Position numbers and translations under genes: made by a program. Positions 25,862-35,192 of a stretch of 64,000 nucleotides of DNA are shown here, one piece after another. Under the pieces are notes generated by a model that saw nothing but the letters and a program-made list of their open reading frames with translations, did no database searches and was not told where the DNA came from. The stretch comes from Photobacterium kishitanii. Lineage in GTDB: Bacteria > Pseudomonadota > Gammaproteobacteria > Enterobacterales > Vibrionaceae. Location of the stretch: positions 124,001 to 188,000 of the forward strand of contig NZ_PYON01000005.1 of NCBI RefSeq assembly GCF_003026355.1. Reading direction: 5' to 3'. How positions within the stretch are numbered: the stretch's first letter is position 1; each line of letters starts with the position of its first letter.

Positions 25862-26592
25862 ATAAGCAACCTCACTTATTAATTAGTTACGGTCAAATTG
25901 CCACAGGTGTTTTAGTTTGTGGTGAGCCAGATAGAGTTAATCGAATAGCAGCACGTTTTTTAACTAATAGTGTATTAATTGCTGAAAATCGTGAATACCG
26001 CATCATTAATGGCGACTATCAAGGAAAACCAGTCACATTGTGCAGTACAGGGATGGGCGCTCCATCGATGATTATTGCTTTGGAGGAACTCAAACGATGT
26101 GGTGCTGAATATATTATTCGTGTTGGCTCAGCAGGAGCGCTGCAATCGAATATTGGCTTGGGTGAATTAATTGTTGCTGAAGGTGCGGTTCGCGATGAAG
26201 GAGGATCTAAAGCTTATCTTCCAAGTGAATTTCCTGCTATTGCTGATCACCAATTGGTTCATTTGATAAAAACGGACTTATCTCAACAGAACATTAATTA
26301 CTATTGCGGTATTGTTCGCTCTCACGATAGTTTTTATACCGATGATGAAGATAGTATTTGTGAATATTGGCATAAAAAAGGGGTATTAGGTGCTGATATG
26401 GAGACTTCTGCTTTATTAACTGTTGGTCGTCTTCGTCAGTTAAGAACCGCAGCAATACTTAATAATGTTGTTCTTTATCAACAGAATGTGACCGAAGGAA
26501 TCAGCGCCTATGTTAATGAAGCTGAAGATCTTATTCAAGGTGAACAGTTAGCGGCAAATGTTGCGCTGAATGCACTGACTCAAGTTATTTAA
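25858..26592 (+). CDS. Nucleoside phosphorylase (uridine phosphorylase-like)
   Basis: NP-I family enzyme of 244 residues that splits a nucleoside with phosphate into base and ribose-1-phosphate. It shows GEPDRVNRIA (GDPxR phosphate loop, with Glu for Asp), CSTGMGAPS, IRVGSAGALQ (phosphate/base pocket) and ADMETSAL (the ribose-binding M-E-T/S segment). The segment that in E. coli Udp carries the uracil-recognising Gln and Arg reads EYWHKKG here, so strict uridine specificity looks unlikely. Coupled to pnuC by a 4-base overlap. An enzyme acting on nicotinamide riboside or another imported nucleoside is inferred from that linkage. Confidence 0.88.
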   Translation: MNKQPHLLISYGQIATGVLVCGEPDRVNRIAARFLTNSVLIAENREYRIINGDYQGKPVTLCSTGMGAPSMIIALEELKRCGAEYIIRVGSAGALQSNIGLGELIVAEGAVRDEGGSKAYLPSEFPAIADHQLVHLIKTDLSQQNINYYCGIVRSHDSFYTDDEDSICEYWHKKGVLGADMETSALLTVGRLRQLRTAAILNNVVLYQQNVTEGISAYVNEAEDLIQGEQLAANVALNALTQVI

Positions 26593-26610
26593 TAGTGTGT
26601 AACATCGACT

Positions 26611-26642
26611 AAATAGCCCAATTGCTACTGATTGGGCTATTT
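26611..26642 (+). terminator. Terminator after the pnuC operon
   Basis: aaatagcccaat / attgggctattt, perfect 12-base arms with an 8-base loop, ending in a short T run, 18 bases past the phosphorylase stop. Confidence 0.75.
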
Positions 26643-26724
26643 TAATGCGTAATATAGATTTTTCTATTCAGTATAATGAAAACCCGTTATCTTACTATGA
26701 AATGAAATAACAGTGATATGAGTG

Positions 26725-27420
26725 ATGCAATTAACACCATCTCCATCAACAAGGTTTAGCGATTATCTGACTCAACATTATCTTAGTTTTCGTCAAGCTC
26801 TTTACCGTTGTCAAATTGGTAGTAAACGCTACCAAATCGGCGATCCTATATTGCAACAAGGCCAAGCGATTACTCAGCTTGTTATTGTTCCTGTTGGTCG
26901 CGTATCAATGCATATTTGTGCAGTTAATGGTCGTCGTTTTCAGTTAGGGGAGATGGATTGTAATTATAATGTATTTGGTGAAATGGAATTCTTTACTAAG
27001 ACGCAATGTCAGTGGTCAGTGGTTGTTGAAGAAGCGATAGAGATCGATATTCTTGATATAAAAAAAGTAGAAAAATTACTGTTAGAACACCCTGAATTTA
27101 GTCTGTTTTTTGCTTCTGCTTTGGCACTTGATTACCAAGACTCCCTTGATATATATACTTACCGTTTGCTGCATCCAATTACTTATAATATTGCCTTTGA
27201 TTTACTCCAGCATGCTCGTAGCTCTCTGACTCTCGGAAGATTTAATAAAGTCGATAAAGAAGCTGAGCGTTTTGGTACATCCAGTCGAGTTTATCGTCGC
27301 GCCTTAAAAACATTGATTCAACAAGGGTTAGTTGAAAAAAAGGGCACGGAGCTTATTATTCTAGATCTTATTGGTTTACAAAAGTTTGTTGATCATTTTG
27401 AGGATTACGAGCTGTCATAA
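26725..27420 (+). CDS. Crp/Fnr-family transcriptional regulator, YeiL-like
   Basis: 231 residues: an N-terminal cNMP-fold domain (about 20-135, with VFGEMEFF in the place of the cyclic-nucleotide loop) and a C-terminal winged helix (about 165-225). The Arg-Ser/Thr pair that holds the cAMP phosphate is absent, and there is no N-terminal cysteine cluster for an FNR-type Fe-S centre. The overall plan recalls E. coli YeiL, which sits beside nucleoside genes. Here it follows the pnuC/phosphorylase operon on the same strand but after a terminator, so it has its own promoter. Control of that operon is a reasonable guess. A GTG directly before the ATG at 26725 is the other possible start. Confidence 0.8.
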   Translation: MQLTPSPSTRFSDYLTQHYLSFRQALYRCQIGSKRYQIGDPILQQGQAITQLVIVPVGRVSMHICAVNGRRFQLGEMDCNYNVFGEMEFFTKTQCQWSVVVEEAIEIDILDIKKVEKLLLEHPEFSLFFASALALDYQDSLDIYTYRLLHPITYNIAFDLLQHARSSLTLGRFNKVDKEAERFGTSSRVYRRALKTLIQQGLVEKKGTELIILDLIGLQKFVDHFEDYELS

Positions 27421-27489
27421 CGGGTTTATTGGATTCATGGTCATTAATAAACAACATAATAGAAAATATTAATTACTTCTTTAATGTGT

Positions 27490-27512
27490 AAAAATGCCCC
27501 GTTAAATGGGGC
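27490..27512 (-). terminator. Terminator after the duplicated-domain protein
   Basis: On the minus strand gcccc-atttaac-ggggc is followed by atttttac. It lies 20 bases past the stop of the minus-strand gene at 27532. Confidence 0.75.
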
Positions 27513-27531
27513 GCATACTAATAAACAACGA

Positions 27532-28215
27532 TTAATCCAATGTCATTATTTCAATTAATCCTGTTTTGCCAACACCTTCATGTCCGATAGTATACATAAG
27601 CACATCGGCACCTAGATGACCATTAGGATTATAAGTGAATGTTAATGGGCTAATTTGTTCAAAAAAACTAAGATTATTTCCAGAAGAGGTAATGTTAACT
27701 ATCTCAAGTATTGATAACTTATGATCTAATGAGTCAGTTACAATACCTTCTAGATTTATTGTTATTGCTTGGTTTGATGTTGTTGATAAATAAGTTGTAT
27801 CAGGTGTTTCAAGCGTACAATAGTCATGTTCAAGACTTGTTATCTCAACAAGTCCTGTTTTTCCAATGCCTTTATGCCCAACGGTATACATAAATACATC
27901 AACCCCGAGGAAGTTATTAGGGCGATAGGTAAACTCTAGCGGTTTACTTTGCTCAACGTAGCTAGAATTACTTTCAGTAGAACTTACTTTTACAACTTCA
28001 AGGATTGAAAGTTCATGGTTAAGTGAATCAGATACAATATCGGCTAAATTAATAGTGATAGAACGGTTAAATGAAGTTGTAGAATAAATGATATCAGGAG
28101 TATTAAGCATACAATAATTACTATGCATCTCTGAATCTATATTTTTTGCTATTGATGGACTGCTAATTAATAACAATAGCAAAAGAGAAATGTGTTTAAA
28201 TCCTTTATAAAACAT
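27532..28215 (-). CDS. Exported protein with two tandem Ig-like repeats
   Basis: 227 residues. A Sec signal peptide (KHISLLLLLLISSPSIA, cleavage near residue 23) is followed by two tandem copies of a 98-residue unit, residues 35-130 and 133-227. Each starts C-x-L-x-TPD, contains IT/INL, SDSL.H.LSILE, a P-L-x-FTY-x-P segment and ends GH.G.GKTGL.EI. The pattern of beta strands with one Cys per unit resembles bacterial Ig/cadherin-like modules used in surface proteins, but I do not recognise the family. No sortase, anchor or membrane segment; secreted or periplasmic. Monocistronic with its own terminator, facing away from the chitinase gene. Confidence 0.7.
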   Translation of the reverse strand: MFYKGFKHISLLLLLLISSPSIAKNIDSEMHSNYCMLNTPDIIYSTTSFNRSITINLADIVSDSLNHELSILEVVKVSSTESNSSYVEQSKPLEFTYRPNNFLGVDVFMYTVGHKGIGKTGLVEITSLEHDYCTLETPDTTYLSTTSNQAITINLEGIVTDSLDHKLSILEIVNITSSGNNLSFFEQISPLTFTYNPNGHLGADVLMYTIGHEGVGKTGLIEIMTLD

Positions 28216-28756
28216 TATTAAATTCCCTATTTTAAATGATATGAAAGCAAAAAAATCCGTGAATTCTTTATTATCACTATTTGAAAAAAAATCGTATGCA
28301 ATAGATTTTATTGTGTGGGGGAGATCATATATCGCCGTAATTCTTGTTGGGTTAGTTGTCGTGATTTAGCTAATTTGATCACCTTGATATATTGCTTTAA
28401 TCAAATTCTCAATTGTCTCAAAATGTTCTTGCGACTAGGGCTTCCTGTTTTAGCGCGTTTTTTATTTGGCTCTGCGTTTCTATAAATCTTGTTAGAGTAA
28501 TCTCACATTTATAAGTTATTTATCCTTTTTATATCTACTTTTTCTTTGAGCTGGCAATCATATTATCACTTTGATAACCAATGGAATGTTGTGACACTTA
28601 ATTTGTTGTGTTAAATATGTTAAATCTGTTAATCATATTTAACTTGTTGAATATATTGGTAAGTAGAGACAGGTTGAACGGAATGCAACAACCAATAGCT
28701 AATGATGGCCAGATATTTGGTTTTTTTAAGCGCTTAAGCATGGAAGGAATTAGATC
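28216..28756. other. Intergenic region before the chitinase gene
   Basis: 541 bases. The left half holds a decayed minus-strand reading frame (28308-28502); the rest is AT-rich and should contain the chitinase promoter. The run of ttaa-type hexamers near 28610-28660 is notable only as low complexity. Confidence 0.4.
28308..28502 (-). pseudogene. Decayed coding remnant with one in-frame stop, unidentified
   Basis: One minus-strand frame reads about 64 codons with a single internal TGA. The first part is rich in Lys/Arg (NKKRAKTGSPSRKNILRQLR); the second continues IKLAKSRQLTQQELRRYM and ends in TAA at 28308. The composition is that of a basic, helical C-terminus, such as those of transposases or DNA-binding proteins, but I could not identify the family. 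It has no start codon or ribosome binding site. Confidence 0.3.
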
Positions 28757-31700
28757 TTGAGAAGAATAAATAAAGTTACAGTAGCTATACTCAGCGTTAT
28801 GTTGAGTAGCTCTCTATATGCCTCTGGCACTAGTCAGGTAGTTAATGTTATTCCTTTTGTTCCTGGAGAAACAGAAGTTCAGAATGGAGACATTGTTTCT
28901 TATAATAATGAATGCTTTATTGCGAAGAATAAACCGGGTATTTGGGAAACGCCAACGACTAATTCATGGTTTTGGGATGTAACTGAATGTCCTGGGGAGC
29001 CTGGACCTGAAGTTACCGAATTATCAATTCTTGCACCAACGGCTGGTCAGTTGCTAACAGTGAATCAAGCCGTTGTAATCGAAGCGCGTATTGATGGTAA
29101 ATTGGCATCAAAAGTTGAGTTTTGGGTGAATAACACTAAACTTGCTCAAAAAGCCATTGACCAGAACACTACGCTTTACTCGCAAACATGGACACCTAGC
29201 GATGCAGGCAATGCCGCGATTAATGTGTTTGTGTTTGATAGCAATGATCAAAAAATTGAGCAGCAGTCAGTTTCTGTGACGGTAGAAGCAGAAGGGAATA
29301 CGGATTTTACCGCGCCAGTAGTTAACTTTATAGCCCCTGTTAATGGTGCTACTGTTAATGAAACCGAGACAGTCTCTATTTCTGTTAATGCTTCTGATGT
29401 CGATAATGATTTAACCTCGGTAATTATTAAAGCCAATAATCAGCAAATTTGTACATTTGATGCGATAACCGGAGATGCATTTACGTGTGACTGGCAGCCA
29501 GCTCAAGCAGGTAGCGTAACATTGAATGCCATCGCCACCGATGCGCAAGCGCTTTCATCTACGACTCGTTTAAATATTACGGTTACAGCACAAACGGTTG
29601 AGCCACCACCAGTTACACCACCGGGTGGATTATGTGCTGACTTTAATATTTATCCAGACTGGACACGTGATGGTCATGCTGGTGGGGGTGACATTATGGT
29701 GCATAAAAACATTGCTTACTCTGCTGTTTACTGGACACAAAGTGTGCCTGGTAGTGACGCTTCATGGTCGCTTCATTTAAATTGTGACGGCACAGATCCT
29801 GGTACCGCGCCATTACTTTCGTTACCTAACCCAATGGATCCGGTTCGTTTAGAAGTGGCTGGCTGGCCAAATACGTTTGTAGTAGCAAGTCCATCAACAA
29901 CAACACCTGAAACAGTCACTATTGCTACAAGCAACAGTGCTGACTTAGCAGATATTGATAAGTTAACGATAGCATTTGTTTCGGTTATTGAGCAGGCAAA
30001 CCAAGCGGGTACGTCATCCATTATCATCAGTAGTGATGTACTTGATCAAGCGACGCGTGATAAAGGTCTAGCGTTAGGCGCAATTGAGGTGAAACAAGCA
30101 TTAACCAATGCTGTTGATATCACCGGTAGTCAGATTGATATTACGGCTATTAATGCGCTCAGCAATGATGTCAAAGGATGGACGCAAGCACACAACTTGA
30201 TCGTATCAACCGTTGCACCACAAGTAACCTTTGGTTGGACGTTAAGCATTGGTGAATTTGCATTTGATACCCATTCAGGCCGCCAATCGGTGTGGAACGC
30301 AGCCTCGAATTATACTGCAGGCTTCCTTGATACATTAGAACTTTATAAAGCAGGTTCTGCAACTAAAGCTGACTTTATTGCCTTTACAAAATCGAGTGCT
30401 ACTGCGGCATTATCTGCTGATCAATGGCACAACGCGCTAGAGTATGTAAAACAAGTTACAGATTACGTGAAGACTCCTGCGATGTTGGCAAATATTCCAA
30501 CAGCACAAGCGGCAAATTACTTTATGGGTAATACCACTCGTGAGCAACAAATTCGTAAAGCAGCGTACAGTAACGTATTTGCGATTTTGTTTGATGAGAA
30601 TAATACGGATTTAACTGGTAAAATTGAAGCTTACCAAGGTGCGAAAGTGCCACTGTATTATGTCGGTACCGAGTTAGAAAAAGGCTCGTTAACACGCATT
30701 GATGCATTGAATCGTGAGTTAGCAAATGCTGCAACCGTGATGGATAATGAAGCTTTCCTTTACGAAACACCGCAATCACAGTGGGTTCCATCTACAGTGT
30801 ATAAGTGGAATGACTTCCTTGATGGCCTTAATGCGATGCACAACATTGGTGTTGCTGGTAATAAGTTCTGGTTATTGAATGATGACGTGGATGATGCCAC
30901 TAACATCATGTATGCCAAAGTCGCGATTGCTGCTTTCTTAGCGCAAAGTATGCAAGAGACTATTCGTTACAATGCGTGTGATGAGAACAATTGGTCGGAA
31001 GTGAAATACGGTGCGCCAACTGATTATCCAATGTCAGCGAGTTGTGGTCAGCTAGGTCAGAAATATGCAGATTACGGCTTTAACCCTGCTTCAGGCTTAG
31101 ATTATGCTTACTCTTGTCCTCGTGATAACAAAATGGAAGTCAGTGCCCTAACACATGCGTCATGGTACGGTGCACCAGCACCAGTATTTGCAGCACCTGA
31201 TGCCGTGTTAGAAGAGCGCGGTTTACTTGTTAACGGCAGCGTAGGTCGTTGGACGAATAGTGGCCATTGTAACGTTGTACCCGATAAAGTCGATACCTCT
31301 AAGCAAGTGTGGGAGCGTGACGAATGTAAAACGTATGTTGGTCAGAAAGCCGGTACGTTCCTTTGGGATGGTAGCAGCCAAGAAAGTGTTGAAGGTTGTG
31401 GTTGGTGGGGCCGTGGTGTTATTCAAACCACAGGCCGTCAAAACTTCGGTACCCTTAATCACTACTTAGGCCGTTCACATGTTGATCCTGCGACCATTGG
31501 TCAAACCATTGATGGCGTCACTGTTGAAGCACCACCGACGAATCCGTTATATGCTGATCTTGATTTCTGTTCAAACCCAGGTTTGATTTGTAGCTCTGAA
31601 GAGAACAAAGAAATTAAGTGGATAGCGGGCTTGTTCTACTGGGTAACATCAGTACAAGCTTATTCAAATGATGGTGGTCCATACGAAGGTTGGAACTACT

Positions 31701-31885
31701 ATAACGAACTGAAAAGATATGTTGATAGTGGCCTGAAAGGCACTGAATTTATTGATGATGTTTCTGGTATTGTAAACCGTGGTTGTCCTGATTCAAGCTG
31801 TTCAACAGGCGCTGTTCATAACGTTAAAGAGCGTCAAGATAACTTTAAGTTAGTGTTAGAGAAACTTGGTCTTAATCCACAATAA
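28757..31885 (+). CDS. Secreted multidomain chitinase, GH19-like
   Basis: 1042-residue exported enzyme. Order: signal peptide (VTVAILSVMLSSSLYA), a chitin-binding CBM5/12-type module (GDIVSYNNECFIAKNKPG...W, about 42-75), two Ig-like domains (about 85-180 and 187-278), a Pro-rich linker PPPVTPPGG, a second CBM5/12-like module (about 290-345), a helical region, and a C-terminal catalytic domain of about 380 residues. That domain has a GH19/lysozyme-superfamily look: QSMQET near residue 733 (candidate acid Glu) and GCGWWGRGVIQTTGRQNFG near 880, matching the GRG-x-I/P-Q core, with several cysteines. It should hydrolyse insoluble chitin outside the cell. Start is TTG at 28757 with GGAAGG 10 bases upstream; no in-frame ATG fits. 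A strong terminator follows. Confidence 0.85.
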   Translation: MRRINKVTVAILSVMLSSSLYASGTSQVVNVIPFVPGETEVQNGDIVSYNNECFIAKNKPGIWETPTTNSWFWDVTECPGEPGPEVTELSILAPTAGQLLTVNQAVVIEARIDGKLASKVEFWVNNTKLAQKAIDQNTTLYSQTWTPSDAGNAAINVFVFDSNDQKIEQQSVSVTVEAEGNTDFTAPVVNFIAPVNGATVNETETVSISVNASDVDNDLTSVIIKANNQQICTFDAITGDAFTCDWQPAQAGSVTLNAIATDAQALSSTTRLNITVTAQTVEPPPVTPPGGLCADFNIYPDWTRDGHAGGGDIMVHKNIAYSAVYWTQSVPGSDASWSLHLNCDGTDPGTAPLLSLPNPMDPVRLEVAGWPNTFVVASPSTTTPETVTIATSNSADLADIDKLTIAFVSVIEQANQAGTSSIIISSDVLDQATRDKGLALGAIEVKQALTNAVDITGSQIDITAINALSNDVKGWTQAHNLIVSTVAPQVTFGWTLSIGEFAFDTHSGRQSVWNAASNYTAGFLDTLELYKAGSATKADFIAFTKSSATAALSADQWHNALEYVKQVTDYVKTPAMLANIPTAQAANYFMGNTTREQQIRKAAYSNVFAILFDENNTDLTGKIEAYQGAKVPLYYVGTELEKGSLTRIDALNRELANAATVMDNEAFLYETPQSQWVPSTVYKWNDFLDGLNAMHNIGVAGNKFWLLNDDVDDATNIMYAKVAIAAFLAQSMQETIRYNACDENNWSEVKYGAPTDYPMSASCGQLGQKYADYGFNPASGLDYAYSCPRDNKMEVSALTHASWYGAPAPVFAAPDAVLEERGLLVNGSVGRWTNSGHCNVVPDKVDTSKQVWERDECKTYVGQKAGTFLWDGSSQESVEGCGWWGRGVIQTTGRQNFGTLNHYLGRSHVDPATIGQTIDGVTVEAPPTNPLYADLDFCSNPGLICSSEENKEIKWIAGLFYWVTSVQAYSNDGGPYEGWNYYNELKRYVDSGLKGTEFIDDVSGIVNRGCPDSSCSTGAVHNVKERQDNFKLVLEKLGLNPQ

Positions 31886-31945
31886 TGGGTAAAGAATAAC
31901 GTTTATTTTACTAACATCAGCCATTGAAAATTGGCGCTAAATAAC

Positions 31946-31981
31946 AAAGCCCCCTACTTTTTGAGGTAGGGGGCTTTTTTT
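31946..31981 (+). terminator. Strong terminator after chitinase
   Basis: aaagccccctac / gtagggggcttt with an 8-base loop and a T7 tract. It is GC-rich and textbook. Confidence 0.9.
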
Positions 31982-32023
31982 GTAAGGCTTAAATATTATG
32001 ACGCTAATTTACGTTGTAATAAC

Positions 32024-34129
32024 TTATTTCTTTTCAGCTAATAGGTCGATAAAGAATGCATATTCCAATGCATCCTCATGTAAAGCTTTAAAGCGGCCTG
32101 ATGCACCACCATGACCAGCTTCCATATCAACTTTAAACAATAAACGGTTATTATTGGTTTTAAATTCTCGTAGTTTAGCAACCCATTTCATTGGCTCGAA
32201 ATATTGTACTTGTGAGTCATGTAAACCCGTTGTCACCAAGAGGTGAGGGTAATCATGTGCAGTAATATTATCGTACGGTGAATAACTTAACATATAGTCG
32301 TAGTATTCTTTGTGGTTTGGATTACCCCACTCATCATACTCATTGGTTGTCAGTGGAATCGATTCATCCAGCATGGTGGTAACAATATCCACAAATGGTA
32401 CATGAGCCGCGACACCGCAGTAAAGCTCAGGAGCTTGGTTGATAATTGCTCCCATTAATAAACCGCCAGCAGATCCACCAACCGCAAAAATCTTATCTTT
32501 TGCGCCATAGCCTTGTTCGATTAGTGATTGCGTTACATCAATAAAATCATTAAAGGTGTTTTGCTTGGTGAGCTTTTTACCATCGTCATACCATGGGCGA
32601 CCAAGCATTTCAGATCCACGAATATGTGCAATGGCATACACAAATCCACGATCTAACAAGCTTAAACGAGTTGATGAAAAGCTAGGATCAATGATTGCGC
32701 CGTATGAGCCATAACCATATTGATACAGTGGATTAGTGCCATCTTTTTTGAAGCAATCTTTGCGGTAAACAAGTGATACAGGTACTGATTTACCATCACG
32801 AGCTGGCACCATTATGCGCTCAGAACGGTAATTACTGGCATCAAAATCACCCAGAATTTGTGCTTGTTTTAATACGACATTACTGCCATCGCTAAGATTA
32901 AAATCATAGTGAGTGCCTGGCGTGGTCATGCTTGAGTAATACAAACGTAATTTGTCAGTATCAATCTCTTTATTACCATAGAGGTAAAGGGTGAACGCAT
33001 CATCGTTGAAGTGTAATTGTTGCTGCTGTTGAGTATGCAGATCACGCACAGTAACGCGAGTTAAACCATTTTCACGCTGTTGATATACAAGATAATCATT
33101 AAAGATTTCATAATCTTCTAGCATTGCCCCTTCTTGTGCGGGGATAACATCTTGCCAGTGATCTTTATTGCCAATATCGGTGATGGCTACTTTCATTAAA
33201 CGGAAGTTGACCGCTTTATAGTTGGTTAGAATATAGAACCAGTTATCAAGTTTTGAAATGCTGTATTCCAAACCAACTTCACGATCTAAAAACGAGATAG
33301 CTTGCGCATTAGCATCGTTAGCATCAATGAAAGAGACGGCACTAGTTTCGGTGCTTGAATGCCAGATATAGATGAGTGAGTTGTCTTTGCTTTTACCGAT
33401 TGAAGTGTAAAAAGTTTGATCGGTTTCTTCAAATATTAACTGATCGTCAGCTTGTGGAGTCCCTAAGCGGTGACGATACACTTGGTAGCCAAGTAAGGTC
33501 TGAGGATCTTTGTGAATATAGTAAAACGCTTGGTTATCATTTTGCCATGCTACAGAACCACTAGTACCTGTTATTTCATCTGCAAGGTATTGACCTGTCG
33601 TAATATTCTTAATTTTAATCGTGTAGATACGACGGCTTACAGTGTCTTCACCATAGGCCAATAAATTTTCATCAACACTAATGCTTAGACTTGATACATC
33701 ATAATAATCATGTTTGGCTGCGAGTTGATTTAGATCGAGTAATACCTGCTTATCTGTACCTGCAAAATCAGTAGCACGCACAGAAATAGGGTACTCATTA
33801 TCACCAGATACTTCGCTAGAATAGTAGTAACTGCCTTGCTTTACCGGAACAGTATTATCATCTTTAACAATACGTCCTTTTAGTTCATCAAATAATGTTT
33901 GCTGTAGTGCGTTAGTGTGCGCCATCACTGCATCGGTGTAGCTATTTTCAGCATTAAGATGTGCAATGATCTCAGGATCCGTGCGGTTGTCATCTCTCAT
34001 CCAATAGTAGTCATCAATACGCGTATCGTTATGGATGCTCATCTCATGGGGTACTTTTTTAGCAATAGGCGCAATAGCGACTTGATTGATAGTGTCATCA
34101 TGAGGTGTAGCTGATGTTGTGTTGTTCAC
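32024..34129 (-). CDS. ptrB: Oligopeptidase B (protease II, S9A family)
   Basis: Cytoplasmic serine peptidase that cuts short peptides after Lys/Arg. 701 residues, in line with the family (about 690). An N-terminal beta-propeller (starting after DDYYWMRDD) precedes the alpha/beta-hydrolase domain. The catalytic serine is in GGSAGG (near residue 551), the Asp follows in HDSQVQYFEPMKW (near 634) and the His in EAGHGGASGR (near 673). An NPLYQYGYGSYG segment, typical of the S9A hydrolase core, is present. Start is a GTG at 34129 with AAGGA 7 bases ahead. The N-terminal 30 residues are longer than in E. coli but not a signal peptide. Monocistronic. Confidence 0.92.
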   Translation of the reverse strand: MNNTTSATPHDDTINQVAIAPIAKKVPHEMSIHNDTRIDDYYWMRDDNRTDPEIIAHLNAENSYTDAVMAHTNALQQTLFDELKGRIVKDDNTVPVKQGSYYYSSEVSGDNEYPISVRATDFAGTDKQVLLDLNQLAAKHDYYDVSSLSISVDENLLAYGEDTVSRRIYTIKIKNITTGQYLADEITGTSGSVAWQNDNQAFYYIHKDPQTLLGYQVYRHRLGTPQADDQLIFEETDQTFYTSIGKSKDNSLIYIWHSSTETSAVSFIDANDANAQAISFLDREVGLEYSISKLDNWFYILTNYKAVNFRLMKVAITDIGNKDHWQDVIPAQEGAMLEDYEIFNDYLVYQQRENGLTRVTVRDLHTQQQQQLHFNDDAFTLYLYGNKEIDTDKLRLYYSSMTTPGTHYDFNLSDGSNVVLKQAQILGDFDASNYRSERIMVPARDGKSVPVSLVYRKDCFKKDGTNPLYQYGYGSYGAIIDPSFSSTRLSLLDRGFVYAIAHIRGSEMLGRPWYDDGKKLTKQNTFNDFIDVTQSLIEQGYGAKDKIFAVGGSAGGLLMGAIINQAPELYCGVAAHVPFVDIVTTMLDESIPLTTNEYDEWGNPNHKEYYDYMLSYSPYDNITAHDYPHLLVTTGLHDSQVQYFEPMKWVAKLREFKTNNNRLLFKVDMEAGHGGASGRFKALHEDALEYAFFIDLLAEKK

Positions 34130-34486
34130 AGTGTTGTCCTTGTGTGGCTACTTGGCGAGATAAAACCGCTTAGTAAGACCATATAGATACAGCAATATTA
34201 TTTGCTTTGTTTTGAGTAATCTTGGGGCTGATAACGTTTTTTTCAATCCTTTGTTTTACAAAACCGAATGGTTAACGGTAATGCGCGCGTGTATTGATAA
34301 TTAACAGTAGAGATTAGAATTGTAATTGATGTTTTCATTATTAGTTTATCTATCTGAAGTGATTGGTTTTTATGTGTTTTATAAAATATATTGGTGTAAT
34401 TATTCTTAGATGATAAGAATGAATAAAAACGGATAACTAAGTGTGATCTTCGTCGCAAAATTTCTGGGTTAATTATTTATGATTAA
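34130..34486. other. Intergenic region before the 34.5 kb membrane protein
   Basis: 357 bases, AT-rich. A 71-codon minus-strand frame exists but has no coding character. No hairpins or repeats of note. Confidence 0.4.
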
Positions 34487-34516
34487 ATGAATAGTAACTT
34501 AGCTGATTGTAATGAA

Positions 34517-35035
34517 ATGAAAAAAAGAACGATTATTGCGATAAGCGTAGTTATTTTAGCTGGGCTGATTGGTGCTTGGAGTTTGTACCGAGTGATATAC
34601 CCACACCATGTCATTAATGTTGATGGTAAGACATTGAATTTAGGGCAAGTATATTCTCAGCATTTATTGACTACTGTTGTTATAACGGCTGATGGTGAAA
34701 CAATACTAACGGTTACGGCACCAATAAATACGGTGGTTAAGCAATTAACAACTAAGCTTAAAAGTGAAGTCGATGAGGTAAATCATAGCCTTCCTGTTGG
34801 TGCTAAAATGCGGTTAGCAACTGCTTATTTCAACGCTGATATTACTCTTCATTTTTCAACGATAGCGACTTATAGCGGCCAGCATTATGCTGCAATCTCA
34901 ATGCCATTAGAGGCTGTAACAGTAACATATACTGCTAATGATCAACTTCAGTTTGATGACATTATTGAGTTAGCACAACGCTATCAGAATAAGACGCAAC
35001 AGACATTTAATGATCATTACAATTTTATAAAGTAA
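34517..35035 (+). CDS. Single-pass membrane-anchored protein of unknown function
   Basis: 172 residues from the ATG at 34517: MKKRTIIAISVVILAGLIG is a positive N-terminus and one hydrophobic helix, either an uncleaved anchor or a signal peptide, followed by a soluble domain of beta-strand character (LTTVVITADGETILTVTAP; VTVTYTANDQLQF). It has no cysteines. An alternative ATG at 34487 adds ten residues (one Cys) before the basic stretch; neither start has a clear ribosome binding site. Function not recognised. It lies between ptrB (divergent) and the sulfatase gene, on the same strand as the latter with a 150-base gap. Confidence 0.55.
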   Translation: MKKRTIIAISVVILAGLIGAWSLYRVIYPHHVINVDGKTLNLGQVYSQHLLTTVVITADGETILTVTAPINTVVKQLTTKLKSEVDEVNHSLPVGAKMRLATAYFNADITLHFSTIATYSGQHYAAISMPLEAVTVTYTANDQLQFDDIIELAQRYQNKTQQTFNDHYNFIK

Positions 35036-35192
35036 TAGAATGAAAGCAGGAATAACGGCCAGTAAACGCTATTACTTGAAATGATTACAATGAAATTTGT
35101 GATGGTAAGTTGATTCTAGAATTTTGTGATTGTTTGTTTTTCTAGCGTGTAGATACTTTCATTTACTTTTGATTTTAATTTAAAGAAATAAC

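Noticed and set aside
34243..34458. 71-codon minus-strand frame between ptrB and the membrane-anchored protein
   Set aside because: AT-rich with random composition, no ribosome binding site, no neighbours to support it.
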